A DNA stretch of 64,000 bases from Macrosoma leucophasiata (GCA_036365455.1 JAWQUS010000002.1:8928001-8992000), one strand, 5' to 3'; positions 23,701 to 38,700 are shown, counted from the stretch's first letter. Translations and numbers: made by a program. The notes: generated from the letters alone by a model not told the origin.

Positions 23701-26700
23701 AAAAGTATATTTAATCGGCTAAGAGTTTAAACTGAAATATGCATACACCCACCCACGGCTATGATATTTTGAGTCCTATGCAGTGTGGGATGAATCAACT
23801 AAATAATAATAAAATACGTTTACACGAGTACAAAGTGGGTGCCGTTGACACATATCAGATATACAGACACTCAGACCCGAAACAGAAATCTCTAGGCCAT
23901 ATTACATTGACACTCATTGGACACCCTTACACACTGAGAATGTCTTTCCAACCCAGTATCCTGTACGATCTAGGAATTGAATACCATCAGACCCAACTGT
24001 AGTGGCTTTCTGCCTAAAACTTAACTTGTAGAGCTACATAAACATCTACATATGCCCTTGGTTTCAGTTAAAAATAATCTTAATTCAACACCAATAAACT
24101 CACCTCACATGACCAATGCGAAAATACGAGAATGAAAATCAACGGCCGCGAGGGTAAACATTTTTTTATGGTTCTTAGAATAGAACTCACATTAGCTGAC
24201 TCAAATTATAGCATCAATAAAAGTTGGAACATTACTAATTTCGTCCGACGTTCATAATTAACTTTTATACCTCGTCATTTCACGCTTCAACTTCACTTAC
24301 ACTTCACTCAACGCGCTGACGGCGAGTGGACCACTCGGTGACCACTTGCTTGCCTTGCGTTGACTGTGCATTGCAAACGCGCTGTTCCCAAGTGGACCGC
24401 GCGCTGCCCGCGAGTGGTTCACGCGCCGTTCACTCGTGGACCACCCGTCGACAATGTCGATGGAGTGGATGCCGTAAAACGAGGCGGTGCTGGTCGGGTC
24501 CCGGATGGCTCTAGTGAGCTATGACCCTAAACGACATTACGAATTTTGTACGTACTTTAACGTGAAGTTCCTTAAGGGTTAGGCAGAAAGCATAGAGCGC
24601 CAATTATTTCTGAAGACCATAAACTAGTCAGTACATTTCCTCGTAAGTCGCGCACGTGTCCTTGACGTCCGCGGATATATGACTTTTTAAAAATGTTTTA
24701 TGTCGTTCATTATTAATGTGAAAGAAAATATAAAAAGCGCGAGGGAGAATGGGATAGTAACGTGTTCGCCTTGTCAACGTTAAGAGCTACTACCGAGTTC
24801 GTTTGCAGTGCTTATAACATATCTACCATTTCATGACATAAAAAGAGATTACCTGGGTCTAGCACGACCTTGCGCGTCCAGTTCAATATACGGCACCCCA
24901 AGTCGGACCATTCTTGTAAACAGACTCTGCTCCATGTTGCAGTACTTCTGGAAAGCCATGTTCTTCACAACCGGCGGCAGTTGGTGGTGGTCCCCTATCA
25001 TGATCCACCGCTTGAGCCGCGACCGGCCATCTTGGGGGTTTTGCAGTAGAAGCGGTATGAATGTCTCGATCTCAAGGATTTGAGCTGATTCTTCCATTAG
25101 GATGTTATCGTATTTGAAACCTGTTGACGAGGGTGATGGTATAGACAGTCGTAACTTCATGCTATTACACTGAAAGAGCAGGTTGCGGGATATATAAATT
25201 GTAAAAAAAAAAAGGATCGCATACCGGTTAAATTATCGAACCGGTTTCGCCGTAATGTATGAACGTAATATGACGATTTCGTTCTGATGAAACTGGTCTT
25301 TTAGGGGATTTCACTTCTAATTTGCTCGGTTTGAAGGAGTTAACCGGTAGTACCGGGTACATATTCACCAAATTATCGCACTATTTACAAGTATGGACTT
25401 GTTTTCACAGGCCATGAATCAACTAACAATAATTTTACTATGCCACGTTGATAAACCGGTTTATTTCGGTTGTAAATACGTAATGATTACAATTTTCGTT
25501 CTATAGGAACACTTTACGAGAAACCTTTATTTTTGGAACTGGTTACGAACCTTGATAGAAATGCTATTAAATACACGTGTGGGTAATGGTTTTGACTGTT
25601 TTATTTTGGGATTTCCATGTAATGTCTGACGAGCTTGTTTACATTCATCGGGTACCTACACTACCAAACTCCGACGGAAAAATAAACAACGTTAATCAGG
25701 TATTAATACAGGTATCGGCAATTACACAGTACTGCAAAAATTAATTGAGATTACGTAACTACCTTATTTTACTGATTGTAGAGTTCCGTTGTCGGATCGA
25801 GGGCGTAGGGACCACCGCATTAACTTTTTTTTTTATGTCAGTAAGGTGGCACACAAGTATGCAGCTCACATTGACGTTAAGTGATGACTGCAGCCTATAA
25901 ACATCTACACAAAAACCGAAGGTTAAAATGCAGATGCGTTGCCACCACTGCTCCTGAGACCTAAGTTGTTACGTCTCTGTGATAGTTATTACAGTGCCAT
26001 ACATTAACATCTTACGGTAGTGCTGAACACTACCATTTGGCGGCAGATAGATAAGGTAATGAGGTGGTGCCTACGCCCGCGAGCTTCGTCACCAGAGCTC
26101 CACCACCAGTAAACCTCACCTAATCTATCTGCCGCCAGATGGTAATGTATGGCCCCGTATTAACTATCAAAGAGACGTGATAATCTTGGTCTCAGAAGTG
26201 GCAACACATCTGCATTTTGACTGCATCTGGTTATTGTGTAGGTGTATAGGCTGCAGTTATCACTTAATATCTCTGTGAACTGCATGCTTGTTTGCCACCT
26301 TCATGACATTAAAAAAATATTAGTTCATCGCTAACTAACTCGCAAGTTTTAACTCTTCATGAATATAAACTGTATTTCTGTTTTTGTGTGTTATTTATAT
26401 TTAACACACAAATATTGGAAAACCGTGCAATATGTTTGTTTACATTACTCACCCATTTGCACTAATTCAGAGCGTTTCAAGGCAGCGTGTGTGCACGTCA
26501 TAGCTATGATTTTGGCCTCTTTAACAAGGAGATACTTGGAGCGGTCTAATCCAGATCTAAGCAGTTCGAATGCCCTAAATTCTTCCAATTCCTCGAATAT
26601 ATGGTCGATGTAGCTGTAAAAAAAGACATGTTTTAATAATGACTTTTATCTATTTAGAAAAGAAAAAAAAAACTTGCTATACCAGTATCATGTTTATCCT

Positions 26701-29700
26701 GTCCATCAAGATGGGTGATTACCCGTGCACCCACTGACTTAACCCACTGGTGGGTGAAGGGGTAATTCCTATTTACCCGTGCAATTAAATATCGATATTA
26801 TGCCTGTGGTCGATTGATAGTTTAAAATGATTTTTGTTTCTGTGAAATGTGCATTTGAAAATGGAATATAGATTTAAAAACAAAGCCAACGTTGGTCTAC
26901 AACGAAACTATTAAGAATTTTAGGGAATTAGATTGATGGATTTAAATGCAAATATTTTTAATGCTAGAAATCCGTAGAAATGTTTAGACTGAAGGTCAAA
27001 CAGTATCGAATTGAATTACATAATTATTAGTGATGCGCCGAATAGTGGTTTCACCGAATAACCGAATACCGAATATTATTCGGTTTAACCTGTACCGAAC
27101 CGAATATTCGGCCGAATTATTCGGTTTACCATTTCACTGCTGCGTAAATGCGGTTCTAACATGTCGCTGCTTGCTAAATAGCCGCGTTTACACCGGACGC
27201 ATGCTCGGGCGAAGCAGCCTCGTGAGCGAAATACTTAGTCAGTGACATTCAGTGCCTCGGCCGAGCATGCCTCGGAGCCAAGTCATTCGGCGGTGGTAAA
27301 GCGCGCGAGCTCTAAGGCACCTCAGTGTGTGGTGTACGTTCAAGATGCGTTCGGTGGGGACGGTAGTATCCACCACGCTGCTCGAATGCGAGTTGGTGGA
27401 GATAAGGGTTAGTAGCCACCCCGCTGTCGGATATTTTCAAACCGCCCATAAGGTCTCCGACAAGGTTTAAAGACTGCTATCTATCGATAGCAACCGGGAC
27501 CGACGGCTTAACGTGCCCTCCGAAGCATGGAAACGCGCATTTTAACTTACCACTAGCGGACACCCATCACACACCTAACCGCGCCCGTATCGCTCAAACG
27601 AGCAGATCACTTGCGATCCGAACCAGACGCGGGGCCATGCGCGCTTCAGTGCCATAAAATAAAATACCCAGTACCACAAAATAAAAAGGTATTTTCTCAG
27701 TACTACCACAAAATAAAAAGTAGTACTGAGAGTAGACTGGGTTGGCTCGGAATAGCTTGATATTAATTTATGTTTAAATATAAAGTTGAAAAATAAATGC
27801 TGATTTAAGGTTTACAATAAAATGTTGACTGCATGTAACCTAACTACAGGGCTACAGGTAAAGAATATATTGATTTGAGGTTTCAAAATAAATGTTGATT
27901 TGTATTTTAATGTATCGTAACTTCACGCCTGTAATCCCCGAAGGAATAGGTAGAGGTAAATGCATGCATTCAAGCATACATGCAAACACCCACAATCCGC
28001 CTGTTACGTTTTGGACCATGTAACAGGAGGCGAGCCTGTTGACATCTCCGGATACATTACATTACCAAACTTCGAGGTACACTTTACACCATTATCTCTG
28101 ATAACCGCCTACCCGGGAATCTCCGCGTAGTAGTATTGGCCTACTACCACTAGGCTATTGAGGCATATTAGTGTAATTTAATGGTTTAATTTTATTAGCT
28201 TTATTCAACACATTCTTCATAGGATTTCTTTGGCCTATAAAATAACATGAGAAATTTTATCTCGTAGTTAAGTATGTAGATACCGTGTCGTGTAGCCAAT
28301 AAAATAGAAATATTCGAACCGAATATTCGGCATCGAAACCGAATAATTCGGCCGAATACGAATAGTGGAATGCCGAATGTGCCGAATACCGAATACGAAC
28401 CGAATATTCGGCGCATCTCTAATAATTATTTAAGTGCTTTGACATAATATGCCATAAATCGGGCATAAAATATTTGAATGTTTACAATACATACATACTA
28501 AATTATAATATTTACATAAATATATGGGAGATAATTTTCCAACCCGACTTGTAATCTGTTATTACTAGTCAGTTTGAAAAAAAAATATCGTAGAAGCTAT
28601 TTACAGAAAGTTTAAGCTTTGTTTAACATCTTACCGGTAACAGCTCTCCGCTATTTCCATATCTTCTTCGTAAGACTTTCCAAGGAACAGTGGCTTCGGA
28701 GCATCGTCGAAAAATTCGTGAAACGGAAACTCTTTGCTGATGGTTTCTACAGATTTTTCCTGAAATTAAAATGAATAATTAGCCTGGGTTGCACGTTGCA
28801 CCACATCATTTGTTAAAGTTAAAATAATTGTTACATTGCACTGAAGGGAAGCAATCAAAAGTAATTTTTGTGTAGGTACATGTCTGGCTGCAGTCGTTAC
28901 TTAATATTGCTATGAAATGTAAAATTGTTTGTTGTCTTCGTTATTAACAAAATATCGCTCGCCATTGTCGCTCCTATTGACATTAATTGTTCATCGTACA
29001 TACAGTTTCAATCAATTTTACAGAAACAATAATTCTATAAGATAAAATGTTGGATAACTTTGGCTTGTTGCTCCTATCCGTGTTAATAGGTATTATTGTT
29101 ATGTATAAATACACAGCGATAAAAACTGACGCAAACAATTTTATTTTTGATGAATAATAATATATTGATAATATATAAAAAAAATGTTTTTTACTTTTCT
29201 GAGAATCTTAATATTTTATCCACTGTATCTGATTGTTGGCGAAAAGACTTTAAGGAAAAACACAATTAACTTTCAACTTGTTTTTCTAGGACACAAATGC
29301 TCGATTTGTGTCCTAGAAAAACAAGATAAGGATGAATATTTTTCAGAGAATACTGGACTAACGTATTCGGGAATTACGTTACGTACCAGATAAGTGCGCG
29401 GGCGCACGTAATAATATGAAATGAAAAAGTCAAGCGTGTGGTTTTTAACAATATTTTAATGGAACTAATGAAATTGACAGGCAATCTAATAGATATCTAG
29501 ACAAAAATTAAGAGTCCTCCTTTAAGGAAGATCTTTCGCTTCTGTAAAGTGAGAGTTTCCTTTACAGGGGTGAAAGATATTAGACTTTATTTTTATTATT
29601 CATAGTGACTGGCATCAGTCACGATTTTTTTGTCAAAGGATTGACAGACTAGCAGACGGGCCACCGGATGGAAAGTGATCACCGTCGCCTATGAACATTT

Positions 29701-32700
29701 GCAACACCAGGGGAGTAGCCAACGCGCCGGCAGCTGGCAGCCCTGAAGGACTCTTTTGACGCCATTTTTGACAATCCCATATTGTGTACATACTTGCGAG
29801 GCGCAGTGTTGCAGGAATGTCTGCCAGCGCGGCTTGACGTGGTAGACGTGGAAGTGGTGCGCCAGCTCGCAGGTGGCGCCCGCGTCGCCGCCCGCCTCCA
29901 GGGTGCGTTGCAGCCGCCCCACCTGCCCCAGTAGTTCTAACCGCTTCGCTAGCACGTAGTTCACGCGACCGTATCTGCCAACATCATTGGCTTAATAACT
30001 TTGTACTAGGTGATCGAGAACGGATTGAAAATCTCGGATTTTTTACGTAGTCAAAAATTTATAAGCTTGAAAAATTTAAGATTTCTAATAATGTATAGGA
30101 ATACTTCTTCAATCGCTCACTAAACACACTCATACAACTATAACGATGATGCAACGTTATAGGAATAGGTTAAAAATACGAAAGGTCTTTATTTTATTTT
30201 TTTATGTTATGAAAGTGGCAAACAAGCATGCAGTTCACATTGATGTTAAGTGATGACTGCAGCCTATAGACCGCAAATCGGTGCACAAATACACAGACAA
30301 ACAGACATTTTAAAGTGTTGTGTGCCAAACGTCAAAGTACAATTATACCAAGTAACGTAATCGGACCGGTAATTTCTATGTGATGCTTGAACAAACAGAC
30401 AGACAGACAATTTTTTTATTAATCACATTCGATTCGGTATCGATCTAGTAACATCCCCTGGTATTTATTTTTTCAATATTTTTAATGTACAGAGTTTACA
30501 CTTATACAGTTTTATTATAAGTTTAGATAATATCGTATTTTTGTAGCTTACCTGGAGAAATCCTTGTCAGTCTGCAAAGCCTCTTCACCATGACCGAGAC
30601 GTAGCAAATGTCTTTCGTCCACATCCAGTTCAGCTACTTTCTCGAACAGCTGGTTTAGGGCCTGATTACTGTGGGTTACCACTAGAGTGCGCTGCCATGG
30701 GAAGTTGTGATACAAATTGGAAATAATTTGGACCGCGACATCGGTTTTACCTAAAAAAAGAAAGATTTTTAAGTTAATAAATATAGTTAGTAAGAAATGA
30801 CGATTATTATTTCGGTTGCTCTAAATCTAGCACTGGCAACATTTTTTGTACAGAAAAAAGTAAAAATAGGTATCAGATAAAACAGCTTTAAAAATTATCT
30901 AGACAGCATAAAGAACATTAAGAACACCTATTAATAAATATTTAAAGGTATTTAAAATATTTTTACTTCATCAGCGTAGAACGTCAGATATCCCGGTTCT
31001 GACTTCCTGACATATCTGCCACTATATAATGTATGATTTAAAAAAATACTCTAAGAAATTGCCTCAGTAGCCTAGTGGTAGCAGGCCACTACTACTACGC
31101 TAGGGTACTAGGTTCCATTCCCAGGTCGGGTCCTATCAGAGATAATGGTGTAAAATCCTTTATCTTTGAGATTTTTCGGTTTTTTGTAAGTTTCCCAGCA
31201 TCTCGGAGTTTGGTAATGTGCCCGGAGATGTCAACAGGCTCGCCACTTGTTATAAGGACTAAAATGTAACCAGCGAATCGTGGGTGTTCGCATGTTTGCT
31301 TGAATGCATGCATTTACCTCTGCCTACCCCTTCAGGTATTACAGGCGTGAAGTTACGTTACTTTAAGAAATAATTATAACTCTTAGTCCTACTTTTTTGT
31401 ATTGAGCTGAGTTAGGAGTTATCGTCTCTTCGCCGTTGATTGCAGTCTCTAAATACATACATACATATTATAAGTATGTACATAGATACAATTGCTACTC
31501 CTTGGGCCTAAGGTTATAGATGTTTAAGGTTATTAGCTCCAATTTGTTTCATACCCACTAAGATTTTTTATACATAGTCTGTGTCTTTTTTTAAAATTCT
31601 TTATTAAAAGTTTATAGAGGGTTTGGTTAATAATGACCATGCCACCCTCATAGTTACATTTTAAATTACTTGACCTCTACGGCTAATAGCTATTTTAACC
31701 AATTTATAAAGCATTCTCGCCTCCTCTGATTGCGGATAGGCTAGAATCCTGTTATAAATACCTAGTGCCTATATGTTATAATTAACCCTGTGTCTTATTA
31801 CAGTCCATCTTGTGTTCGAAGATACAGTACGTTAAGCGTGATAAAGGTAATCGACACAAATAAATATAAAACCTTCAAATGTGTACGCAATACAAGGTCA
31901 CTAATATTCAAGATCAATGTCTCGTTTCGCAGAAAACTATTAATAAATTCAAACACGCAGTTCGGCTGTCGATTAGTTAATATTTTTAGGGTTTCGTAAT
32001 CGTTGCCAACGCGCGAAACTGGAACCTACTAATGTCGCTCGAGGTATTGCGAGCTATCTGTCGCTGTTTGTATCAGTCGCGCATGAAATTTGGAATTAAT
32101 GTCAAATCAGTTCACTCGTAAACACATATTATTATATCTATCACGGGTCAGAATTTAAGAAAGAACCGGTTCAGTCAGTGCACTTTTTTGTCATTAACAG
32201 GGTTTCGTACAATTCAGAGATTTCCTATGCAACCTGAATTAAATACCATAGTTTCTCCTCCTAGTCCTCATTCAGAGATTTCATATGCAACCTGAATTAA
32301 ATACCATAGTTTCTCCTCCTAGTCCTCATTCAGAGATTTCCTATGCAACCTGAATTAAATACCATAGTTTCTCCTCCTAGTCCTCATTCAGAGATTTCCT
32401 ATGCAACCTGAATTACATACCATAGTTTCTCCTCCTAGTCCTCATCGGTCATGAGATACAGCCTGGTGACGTCTGTCTGTCACCAGGCTATATCTCATGA
32501 CCGATGAGGACAGACGAGTCTTAACTTAGTAATGGGGTCATATTTCTACCCCCTGGGTACGGAACCGTAAAAAGGATTCTTTAAATATAATGTAATGCTA
32601 AATGGTAAACAAAATCTCACCAGTGCCCGGTGGACCGACGACCAATGTAAGCCCCGGTTGCATTCCCGAACGAATCGCCTCCACTTGGGTCGGAGTGAAT

Positions 32701-35700
32701 AATATGTTGTTCCTGTTGACCGTAAGTTAGCAAGTTAGTTGTTTAAAACTAAGCAAGTATCAATCATACAAGAAAATTTGATCGTCTTGGGACCTTAAAA
32801 CCCTGAATTCGTTATCAAACAAGAAAATGTTTGGTACAGTCTTTTTTGAACAATGGAGATTTGCTTCCAAATTTAAATTAAATAAGTGCTATGAATTTGA
32901 AAAAGTGAGATTTTTAAGAAACACTTCCTCCGATCGCTCACTTGTTTTGTTGAAGTTTCGAAGCTTTATTACGAGTTTACACTTCATAAAAAATGATTCA
33001 CATTCGATAAAAAAAAAACAATTTTAAACGTAAGGTGTGAAGTTTTTTTGTAATTAAAATGAGTATACTGACTTTTTGGGCTCGTTGTACAGATATGGTC
33101 CACGTTTGGGCTGCACGTGCGGTTCCACTGTGATAACTTTCTTTGGTTCATCCTCGTCCATTGCGTTTTCACCTAGCTCTTGCTTTCGCAGCACATTTTC
33201 AAATGTCACCCTGTTAATTAAGAAATGTGATGAACAATTAGATACATTTATCGGTATTCACTGCGATAATTAATTTTAAGCTTGAGAAATAAAAATGAAA
33301 CGCATTGTATTAAAAAGTGAGAAAAACTGAAAAAACTCAATAACATAGAATATGAAAAAAACATCTTATAAATCAATCACAGATAGTAAACAAATCAAGG
33401 CTCTTAACAATCGCACTGTATTTCAACTGCAAATGTGCATTTCGAAATACGTTGTAAAATAAAACTGCATTGCATACTATCAACCTTGCAGCCCGATTGT
33501 AGTTGGTATGCAGTTTAGCGTTAGGCTACTTCTATTCTGCAGCGTGTCGCCGGTCGGGTACGCGCGTGATCGGTGCAATTTGTATGAAGCTCCATAGTGG
33601 CTTTCATTGTGCCGCATGCTTGCCGGTAGCGTTTTTGTACTACATGTCGCCGGTCTCGCCACACGCGACACGCTGCAGAGTGAAAGGAGCCTTAGAGTCT
33701 GCACATTAAAAACCAGACTGCAGTTAAAACCCTTTCTCCACGGTCGGATCCAAAGGCCGACTGTCGTGTCCTTGGTCGGGTTGATGTAAAAATGGACAGT
33801 GTAGAAATCGGTTGAATCGACCAATATTTGTTGAAGTCAACGGCCTTGGTCGTGAGCGGATCGCTCCTGACAAGCTGCGTCCGTGGTCGGCTCCGATCGT
33901 CTGGAACGCTGTCGCGGTAGACATAACGGCTGATTCACATATAATATATCAGTGGAGTGGCGGTACTGTGCCGGAACTGTAACGGCATGGTTATGTGTGA
34001 ATCAGCCTTTTGTTTTGAATACCTGAAAGAACTTATAAGTTGACTCAACTGCCCGATCGTGTAGAACAAATACAAATATCGGTTGACCCGACCAATGACA
34101 TGATGGACAGTGGTTGGTTTCGACCGTATAGAGGGGGTTTAACATGCAGCCTGAAATACATTCAACTAGAGGGTAAAAGGACTGATAATGAACTAGGTAT
34201 ACAGAATTAATCAAAGGAATACCCTAAATATTTAAGTTATGAAGTCAGCATATTTTCTGCTAAGAATATTTTTCTATTCTTTTTCTCCTATTTTGTATTT
34301 GACTACCTGCTCGCAATTGTTTCGGTTTATTAAGGAGATTTGTTATTTATAAACCGCTCTATCGATTGGCATTATATAAAAAATAAGTACATAATATTTT
34401 GTATTTTTTTTTGAGTTCGATTCCTATCCTAGCTCTAATAAGACATAAACAAAGTTTAAATATAGTTATTTTAATAGAGAGTCCGAAAAATAAATAAATG
34501 TTTACTTGGAGTAAAATTTGCTAGCTCCAATAATTATTATGCTTAGTCTTCGCAGAACATTCATTTGACTCGTGTATTTGAATGAACAACTAAGTTAGTG
34601 ACTACAGTTGCGAGCTTTAAACTGGAATAACAAATTAGAATCTCAAAATCTACTATAATATAACGTAAACTAAGGCACGTGTAACAGCTATCGTTGTTTT
34701 GTTTCGATGAAACGACGTTTTTGCCTGTGATAACATCTTACACAATAATAAGCAAGACCATCAAGCCAAGTATATCGCTAAAAGTTTTCGAAGCACGTTC
34801 AACATAAAATAAAGCACCAAAAGCGATGTCGCCGTAGTCTGCGTCTTTGTTTTGGTCATAAATCCGGTTCTGGGCTTGTATCGCATTCAATGTGCGATTG
34901 TTCTGTAGATTGCACGCGAAAAACACGTCTAATGAGATATGTCTCTAAAATAGATTTAAACAAAATATTTTCTTGAAAAATAGACATATCTAATACAACG
35001 CGTGGCATATTATTCATTATTAACTGAATTCTTAATTATTTTTAAGGTGAAATTAATTACGTATGGAAAAAATTGAATTCCGTATCTATCAAAAACAATG
35101 GATCCCTTTCGAACAAATTATATATCTATCTTGGATATTGAAAATTAATAAATTAGAAAACTTGTAGTGCCAGTAGGTAGTAGTAGACTTTGAAGGATTT
35201 ACTAATAAACGATTGGAGGTTATTTTGTTTTATGTCATGAAGGTGGCAAACAAGCATGCAGTTCACATTGATGTTAAGTGATGACTGCAGCCTAAAGACT
35301 CTTACACAAAGACCAAAATGTAGATGCGTTGCCATCCCTGAGAGTTTAGTTGTTATGTCTCAATGATAGTTATTACGGGGCCATTCATTACCATCTAACC
35401 GGAACACGATAGTGCTGAACGCTACCATTTAGCGGCAGATACATTAGCATTAGGTAATGCGGTGGTGGCTACGCCCTCGAGCTTTAGAACTGGAACTCTA
35501 CCACCAGTAGAAGTTAGTATTCCTTCAATAATTTAACAATTTTCACACCACAACCTGAAATTTAATTTATTCAGGAAACCTTTCTTTTATAGTTGTCACC
35601 TTTCAAATAATGTGCGAGCGTGTTCGCTCGTGTATTTTCTGAAAGGAGAAAATATGATAATGTGGAGAAAATATGATAAAACATGTTTTAGAACTTGTAT

Positions 35701-38700
35701 CGGCGCCAGTGTCACATAAGCGGAAAATATAGGCGGTCAGCCTAAAACCCTATTCAGAGCTGCGCGTTATTCGCCACCGACGTGGGGAGCGGATACCGCT
35801 TGGTGATGCGTTATAATAATATGAATTTCCGCGACACACGCGACTATACAAAAATACGCGAACGAAATCAGCTCGGCAATTCCGCTCCTCGCATTGATAG
35901 CGAATAACGCGCAGGTCTGATTAGGATTTCAGGCAGGTGACGTGTCTGCCGCATAAGGCAGATGACGTGCATGCCTTGCCGGTGCGACGTCATGTTCGCC
36001 ACAAAACCATAAATTACGTTTAACGCAAACCTCATTAGATTAATTCGGCCGACATACATGGGCGGATTAATCAGTCTGTTTTGGTAACAAACACTTAAAT
36101 AACTTATCAACCCCGTAACTCAACACGGAAATGCGGTCAAAGTATTATTTGGCTTGTTTTTGTAACCAAGATTAGGCACAAAATTGATTCAACAATCAAC
36201 TTATCTGAATATAACACTAAAGTGATATGGTCGTATCTCCAAAAAATGCCTATATTATTATGAGATACAATGAATAATCGTAGGTATAAACAGGGAAATG
36301 GCCGCTGGATTACATGGACTTTATGCAATTGTAAAAAACGCTATATTTGATTTATTTTGGATCGCTAAACGGTGAGTCCCCTGACTTTATATGCAAATGA
36401 AAAAGAATACCACATGAAACGAATACAATGAAATTCGACACCATAGCTTGCTCCTTTACGAAAGATAAGACAGTTGCATTAAGTCCGCCTTATAGACAGT
36501 TCCTTCTTTTGTGCATTAAAGTTACATAAATAAATAAATAAATAATGATTCAACAATCAAATATATGTCATTTATTAGAATAATACTGACTTGGTGGCGT
36601 AAGAGAAGCAGCAAAGAAATATGCTTAAGTCAATGCAAGTTACGTGAATCTGTGACCTTTTAACTCTCAAATCACACGTAAATTCCAAATACGGTGATGT
36701 AAAATTTACTGCTAGTAAGCGAAAAAATAAAATGTATCACGACTCTCGAGACTCACCACCTTGCTTGGGACTCGAGAACCGACGAATCGTAGATGCCTGC
36801 ATGCATGAACTTACCTTGGTACACCTCTTCGGGGTACCTATTTATTAATATCATCATCATTTCAGCCGAAAAACGTTTACTGTCCCCTAAAAATTGCCCC
36901 AAGGACGGTCCAGGGGTACTACTATATTTTTCCAAAATCACACCGACGACCAATTTATGAAGAATCATCAACTTATGCACTAGACCGAAGCATAAATAAA
37001 ACAAAGGAGACATACTTGAATGGTCTGATAAGTTTCCTGGGATCGTCGGTTTTCACTTTCAACTCGTAACTGGGGAAACTATTGCGCAAGTGCTCCATAT
37101 CCAAGAATGTGTCATTGAAGTCCAGTGTGGGGATTTCGTTTGGCATCCTGTATAAAATACGATGTTGCATTATAAATCAGAAAAAAGAAACATGTTTTGT
37201 GTCTGTCTGAACCACCTAAGTATAATAATGTTCAGAATATTGGCTAACTTACTGCCTGTGGGTCTGAGTTAGATTACCTACTGGATTCTATCAGACAATC
37301 GGTGAAATACGTACGTACAGGTAGCATAAAACCGACACTCCCAAATACAATATGTGCCGATTAGAATAAAATTTGTCTTTGATTCTAACAGGTCGTCTCA
37401 GGGTTCGAAAATATAATGATAGGGGTAACATATCCTTTTCGCTCCTAATCTATAAAATAACGTGAATAGGAAGCGCCGAAGAAATAAGTAGCGCAGGAAG
37501 TCCCAAGACTTCCTATAGGCACTTAGAAAGACTTTTAACTGTCATTTGCGCTAATAAAAAAAGTTTTTTTCCGAATTATGTAAGTCGTGTTTTTTTTTTT
37601 TTTGAAATTAGTATAGTATATTATTATATAATGATGAAGCCTGGTCCTTAACTAATAAACCTGAGGGATAACTATCCCAGAATAAAAGTATTTGAATGAA
37701 CAGTGACACTGGTTTAGGTATATTAATTTGCCAACAACAAAAGGTTAGGTGGCATCATCGACTATGGAAACAAGATTGGTCTGTGGGTGGCATGCAATAG
37801 GGGCGTTGGGATACCCCGCACTACCGCGGGAGTATATTGGGCGATCATGGACAAGTGTCATGGCATATAGATTATGTCGACGCATACGCAGCTGCAGTGG
37901 AGTGTTAATATTTATAGGCTGCAGTGGCCACTTGCTTGCGCTTGTTTGTCTTTTTCATTGGGGGCATGGAGGAGGTACAATACTTAAATCTCAGATCTCA
38001 CCTGGTGTAGTGTGCCTGCCCTGGGTCACCGTACCCGAGCACGATGTCGTGTAGCCACTCTGGCACCACACATTCCGTATTCATCAGCTCTCTGATGGTC
38101 TCCAACACCGCCTTAAAGTTATTTTCCTTGGGTTTACGTCGCATCACTATGTTGAATGTTTCATAAACGTCCTGCACAATAAATAACGACTTATAAACGT
38201 GCGTGTCATTCATCTATATATATAAAAATCAATTGCTGTTCGTTAGTCTCGCTAAAATTCGAGAACGGCTGGACCGATTTGGCTAATTTTGGTTTTGAAT
38301 GATTTTTGGAAGTCCACGGAAGGTTTAAAAGGTAAGAAAATATGAAGAAATTGAAGGGAAGTAGTAAAAACCACAATTTTATTTTCTGATACAAATAGTC
38401 CGTATCTATGACCTATACCTTTAATACATTTGACACATTATTTAATTCTGAGGCAATACAAAGTTTGCCGGGTCAGCTAGTCATTCATAAAAACTGAAAG
38501 GAAATACTTTGCTTCTTTACTCCTTTCATCTAAGTACACAAAAACTAGAGGTCGAAATGGCAACGCACCTGAGTTGTTATGTCTCTGTCATAGTTGTTAC
38601 GGGACCATACATTACCATCTAACCGGAACACGATAGTGCTGAACTGCTGAACACTAAACACTACCTTTTGGTGGCCGATACATTAGATAACGCGGTGATG

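Larger units (their letters stand above)
33211..37015. other. AQR intron between exons 9 and 10 (3.8 kb)
   Basis: Holds a foldback piece near 33530-33680 (inverted 'ctgcagcgtgtcgc'), a small foldback at 33924-34011, an unassigned frame at 34737-34926, an interspersed repeat at 35225-35512 and a foldback at 35745-35929. The rest is AT-rich without recognised content. Confidence 0.6.

Noticed and set aside
33480..33924. Overlapping 60-114 codon frames around 33.5-33.9 kb on both strands
   Set aside because: They coincide with GC-rich foldback repeat sequence ('ctgcagcgtgtcgc' inverted at about 33667); no family features.
36753..37013. An 86-codon frame extending from the AQR exon 9 side
   Set aside because: It begins beyond the exon 9 donor, lies wholly in the intron, and includes a degraded SINE-A-like 'gcatgcatgaacttacc' word.
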